Assembly: GCF_013085465.1 (NCBI RefSeq)
Contig: NZ_CP049838.1
Location: forward strand, 2,976,001-3,040,000
DNA: 64,000 nt
Origin: Streptomyces asoensis
GTDB taxonomy: Bacteria; Actinomycetota; Actinomycetes; Streptomycetales; Streptomycetaceae
Reading direction: 5' to 3'
The notes under the pieces were generated by a model. It saw only the letters and a program-made list of their open reading frames with translations, did not search any database and was not told where the DNA came from. Positions 61,701 through 64,000 of the stretch are shown here, piece after piece. Made by a program: the position numbers and the translations under genes. Numbering within the stretch: the first letter of the stretch is position 1; the number at the start of each line of letters is the position of its first letter.

Positions 61701-62903
61701 ATGGGTGACGGGCTGCGGTACATCGGTGTGGCGGAGCGGCGGGCGCGGCTGGCCCTGCGGCACCGGCTGGCCCCGCAGGCGCGGGTCGCGACACCCGAGG
61801 CGGTGGCCGACGCGCTCCTCGCCCTGCACGGCTCGGACCCGGCGACGGTGTACCTGGCGGTCGGCGCCCGCCTCGCCGACCCGGCGGCGACGGTGGCGGA
61901 GACCGACCGGGCGCTGTACGCGGACCGGACCCTCGTCCGGATGCACGGCATGCGGCACACCGTCTTCGTGTTCCCGACGAAGTCGACGGCGGTCGTGCAC
62001 GCCTCGACCGGCCTCGCGGTCGCCGCGCGGGAGCGGGCCACCCTGGTGAAGGACATGGCGAAGGCCGGCGCACCGGACGCGGCCTGGCTGAAGGAGGTCG
62101 AGGAGTCCGCGCTGGCCGCTCTGGCCCGGCTCGGCCAGGCGACGGCGGCCGAACTGGCCCGCGAGGAGCCGCGCCTGCGGGAGCAGTTCGTGTACGCGGC
62201 GGGGAAGTCCTACGAGGGCGTCCACACCGTCGTGACGCGGCTGCTGAGGGTGCTGGGGGTGGAGGGCAAGGTGGTCAGGGGGCGCCCCCTGGGCTCGTGG
62301 ACGTCGAGCCAGTTCCGCTGGGCCCTCGCCCCCGAGCACGCCGAACTGCCGGTGGCGCAGGCCCAGTCGGAGCTGCTGCGGCACTGGCTGACGGCCTGCG
62401 GCCCGGCCACGGAGGCCGATCTGAAGTGGTGGACGGGCTGGAAGGTGACGGACGTCCGCCGGGCGCTGACGGCGATCGGGGCACGCACGGTGACCCTGGA
62501 CGAGGGGGCGGGGTACGTCGTCGAGGACGACGTGGACGCCGTGCCCACCCCCGGCGAACCGTGGGCGGCCCTGCTGCCCGGCCTCGACCCGACGGCCATG
62601 GGCTGGCAGGGCCGGGACTGGTATCTGGCCCCGGAACTGCGCCCCGGCCTGTTCGACTACAGCGGGAACGTGGGCCCGACGGTGTGGTGGAACGGGCGGG
62701 TGGTGGGGAGTTGGGCCCAGCGGGCCGACGGCGAGATCGTGTGGCGGATCCTGGCCGACGAGGGCAAGGGCGACGGCGAGGGCGTGGGCGGCGAGGCGAA
62801 GGCGGCGATCGAGGCGGAGGCGGCGCGGTTGGGAGCGTGGCTGGGCGCGACCCGGGTGACACCGAGGTTCCGCACGCCGGTGGAGAAGGAACTGGTGAGG
62901 TGA
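61701..62903 (+). CDS. winged-helix DNA-binding protein, HTH_42/AlkZ-like family
   Basis: The 400-residue protein is built of tandem winged helices (AERRARLALRHRLAPQ; LKEVEESALAALARLGQATAAELAREEP; LKWWTGWKVTDVRRALTAIGARTVTL) ending in LLPGLDPTAMGWQGRDWYL and VGPTVWWNGRVVGSW. This is the fold of AlkZ/YcaQ DNA glycosylases that unhook DNA crosslinks. The usual Gln-x-Gln catalytic site after the first helices reads LHGSDPATVYLA here, so glycosylase activity is doubtful. ATG 61701 follows GGAGGC. Confidence 0.85.
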   Translation: MGDGLRYIGVAERRARLALRHRLAPQARVATPEAVADALLALHGSDPATVYLAVGARLADPAATVAETDRALYADRTLVRMHGMRHTVFVFPTKSTAVVHASTGLAVAARERATLVKDMAKAGAPDAAWLKEVEESALAALARLGQATAAELAREEPRLREQFVYAAGKSYEGVHTVVTRLLRVLGVEGKVVRGRPLGSWTSSQFRWALAPEHAELPVAQAQSELLRHWLTACGPATEADLKWWTGWKVTDVRRALTAIGARTVTLDEGAGYVVEDDVDAVPTPGEPWAALLPGLDPTAMGWQGRDWYLAPELRPGLFDYSGNVGPTVWWNGRVVGSWAQRADGEIVWRILADEGKGDGEGVGGEAKAAIEAEAARLGAWLGATRVTPRFRTPVEKELVR

Positions 62904-62981
62904 CTCCCCGTCCCTGTGTCCGTACCCCCCTCGGACGCCGACGCCGGGTGCCGTCACCAGGAACGGCACCCGGCGCCCGGT

Positions 62982-63302
62982 TCATCGTGAGTACCGCAGC
63001 AGCGCCCGCACCATGTGGCACGTCGTGTCCGACGGCGAATGAACGCCGATCAGTTCCGCCGTGCTGCGGATCTTCTCGTTGCGGGCCTGGTTCGGCATAT
63101 ACACGCCCAGGTCTAGCAGGGCGATGGCGAGGCGCATCGCCTTGAGGCGACGGTTGTGCATGACGTACCAGTCGCGCGGTCGCCCGGGCGGCAACGGCCG
63201 CTTCTCGACGGGCACATAGGGCAGATCGAGCTGGACGGAACGCTTCGCGGTGGACTGGGTCGGCAACGGCTTCGGCTTCAGTGCGGCAGCGGGCACAGGC
63301 AT
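62982..63302 (-). CDS. conserved hypothetical protein (106 aa)
   Basis: The basic protein is MPVPAAALKPKPLPTQSTAKRSVQLDLPYVPVEKRPLPPGRPRDWYVMHNRRLKAMRLAIALLDLGVYMPNQARNEKIRSTAELIGVHSPSDTTCHMVRALLRYSR. A proline-rich front is followed by a helical part with Arg-rich faces. RBS AGGAGG lies directly upstream. It looks like a small nucleic-acid-associated or regulatory protein, but I cannot assign a function. Confidence 0.75.
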   Translation of the reverse strand: MPVPAAALKPKPLPTQSTAKRSVQLDLPYVPVEKRPLPPGRPRDWYVMHNRRLKAMRLAIALLDLGVYMPNQARNEKIRSTAELIGVHSPSDTTCHMVRALLRYSR

Positions 63303-63436
63303 CCTCCTGTCGCGGTCAGGGCCCGTCCGGAACCTCCGGCGAACCCTCGAACACTGCTTCTATTCTACTGCCCACCACTGACAATCGCCCCTGATCACAA
63401 GGGTTTTCGCCGCCTCGGACCGCTACCGTGTGCCGC

Positions 63437-63796
63437 ATGGAGATCTGGATCAACCCCGCCTGTTCCAAGTGCCGCAGCGCCCTCACGCTCCTCGACGCCG
63501 AGGGCGCCGACTACACCGTCCGCCGCTATCTGGAGGACGTGCCGAGCGAGGACGAGATCGCGGCCGTGCTCGACCGGCTCGGGCTGGAACCCTGGGACAT
63601 CGCCCGCACCCAGGAGGCCGTGGCCGAGGAGCTCGGCCTGAAGGACTGGGCGCGGGACGCGAGCACGCGCGGACGCTGGATCAGCGCGCTCGCCGCGCAC
63701 CCCCGGCTCATCCAGCGCCCCATCGTCACGGCGGACGACGGCACCGCGCTGGTGGCCCGCACCGACGAGGCCGTACGGGACGCGTTGTCCCGATAG
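63437..63796 (+). CDS. ArsC/Spx-family thioredoxin-fold protein (arsenate-reductase-like)
   Basis: The 119-residue protein has the CxxC-type site NPACSKCRSALTLLDAEGADYTVRRYLEDVPSEDEI and the C-terminal HPRLIQRPIVTADDGTALVAR, whose Arg-Pro segment is conserved in ArsC. Glutaredoxin-dependent arsenate reductases and Spx-like regulators share this fold. No ars operon genes are nearby, so a general redox role is as likely. ATG 63437 is preferred over GTG 63428. Confidence 0.87.
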   Translation: MEIWINPACSKCRSALTLLDAEGADYTVRRYLEDVPSEDEIAAVLDRLGLEPWDIARTQEAVAEELGLKDWARDASTRGRWISALAAHPRLIQRPIVTADDGTALVARTDEAVRDALSR

Positions 63797-63873
63797 AGGC
63801 TCCCTGGTCGGACAGTCGACGATTCGTCCGGCGGCGGGAGTCGGCGCGCCGCGCACTGCTACCCTCCGCCGCC

Positions 63874-64000
63874 ATGACCTTCGGTGATCAAGGACTCGGG
63901 TTCCCTCCCGAGCAGGGGCGCATACGACGGCGCCGGCGGGCCAGGCGCTCGGCGGCCGTCGGGTCCGGCGTGGCCCTGGTCGCCGCCGTCGCCGTCGGCA
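63874..64000 (+). CDS. N-terminus of a membrane protein (cut by window end)
   Basis: The first 42 residues begin MTFGDQGLGFPPEQGRIRRRRRARRSAAVGSGVALVAAVAVG. A short cytoplasmic stretch with five consecutive Arg leads into a hydrophobic helix, giving a type II membrane anchor. The remainder is outside the window. Confidence 0.65.
   Translation, partial: MTFGDQGLGFPPEQGRIRRRRRARRSAAVGSGVALVAAVAVG

Overview
The window is chromosomal DNA from a Streptomyces-type actinomycete. It is very GC-rich with GTG starts and short intergenic gaps. Its gene order (HesB-nadA / RND pump-NarL two-component pair / pspA / cobU-cobT-cobS / pepA-lpd-sucB-aceE / lipB-lipA / glnA) resembles the S. coelicolor core around glnA. 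This assignment rests on recognised protein families and remembered synteny, not on a search.

Region 1 (1-24 kb) is core. It holds a PfkB sugar/nucleoside kinase (cut by the window edge), an anchored protein of unknown function, an A-type Fe-S carrier next to quinolinate synthase NadA (itself a 4Fe-4S enzyme), a Ser/Thr kinase with a beta-propeller, and an RND exporter followed by a LuxR-type response regulator and histidine kinase. After these come PspA with PspAA, then the nucleotide-loop genes of cobalamin synthesis (an MBL-CobU fusion, CobT, CobS) interleaved with membrane-lipid and membrane proteins.

Region 2 (24-48.3 kb) is a lipoate-centred metabolic block: leucyl aminopeptidase, dihydrolipoyl dehydrogenase, a two-lipoyl-domain E2, a GntR regulator, pyruvate dehydrogenase E1, then LipB and LipA. 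A WYL regulator, a PGRP-type amidase, a CvpA-type membrane serine protease, a flavin oxidoreductase and a large TPR regulator lie between them. It ends with glnA, which has clear GlnR boxes.

Region 3 (48.31-55.24 kb) is an accessory island inserted in the 3' end of glnA. A 14-bp direct repeat of the last glnA codons marks both ends, and what looks like the displaced glnA terminator lies just beyond the right copy. The left half is the remains of an actinomycete integrative conjugative element (AICE): DUF2637/SpdB-like spread protein, DUF6284, GGDEF protein, small conserved proteins and a winged-helix protein. Nearly all of these carry single-nucleotide frameshifts. The right half carries cargo: a methyltransferase, a PP2C-like protein behind a 5'-truncated gene, a coiled-coil protein and a small secreted protein. 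It also contains an orphan 47-nt 3' fragment of tRNA-Tyr with its terminator, a second attachment-site scar. No integrase, Rep or TraB was found.

Region 4 (55.3-64 kb) returns to core: a small membrane protein, a 162-bp MITE, a HEAT-repeat protein, an HtpX-like protease with PspAB (partners of the PspA unit 45 kb upstream), an alpha/beta hydrolase, a DUF2252 protein, a winged-helix HTH_42 protein, an ArsC/Spx-like protein and the start of a further membrane protein.
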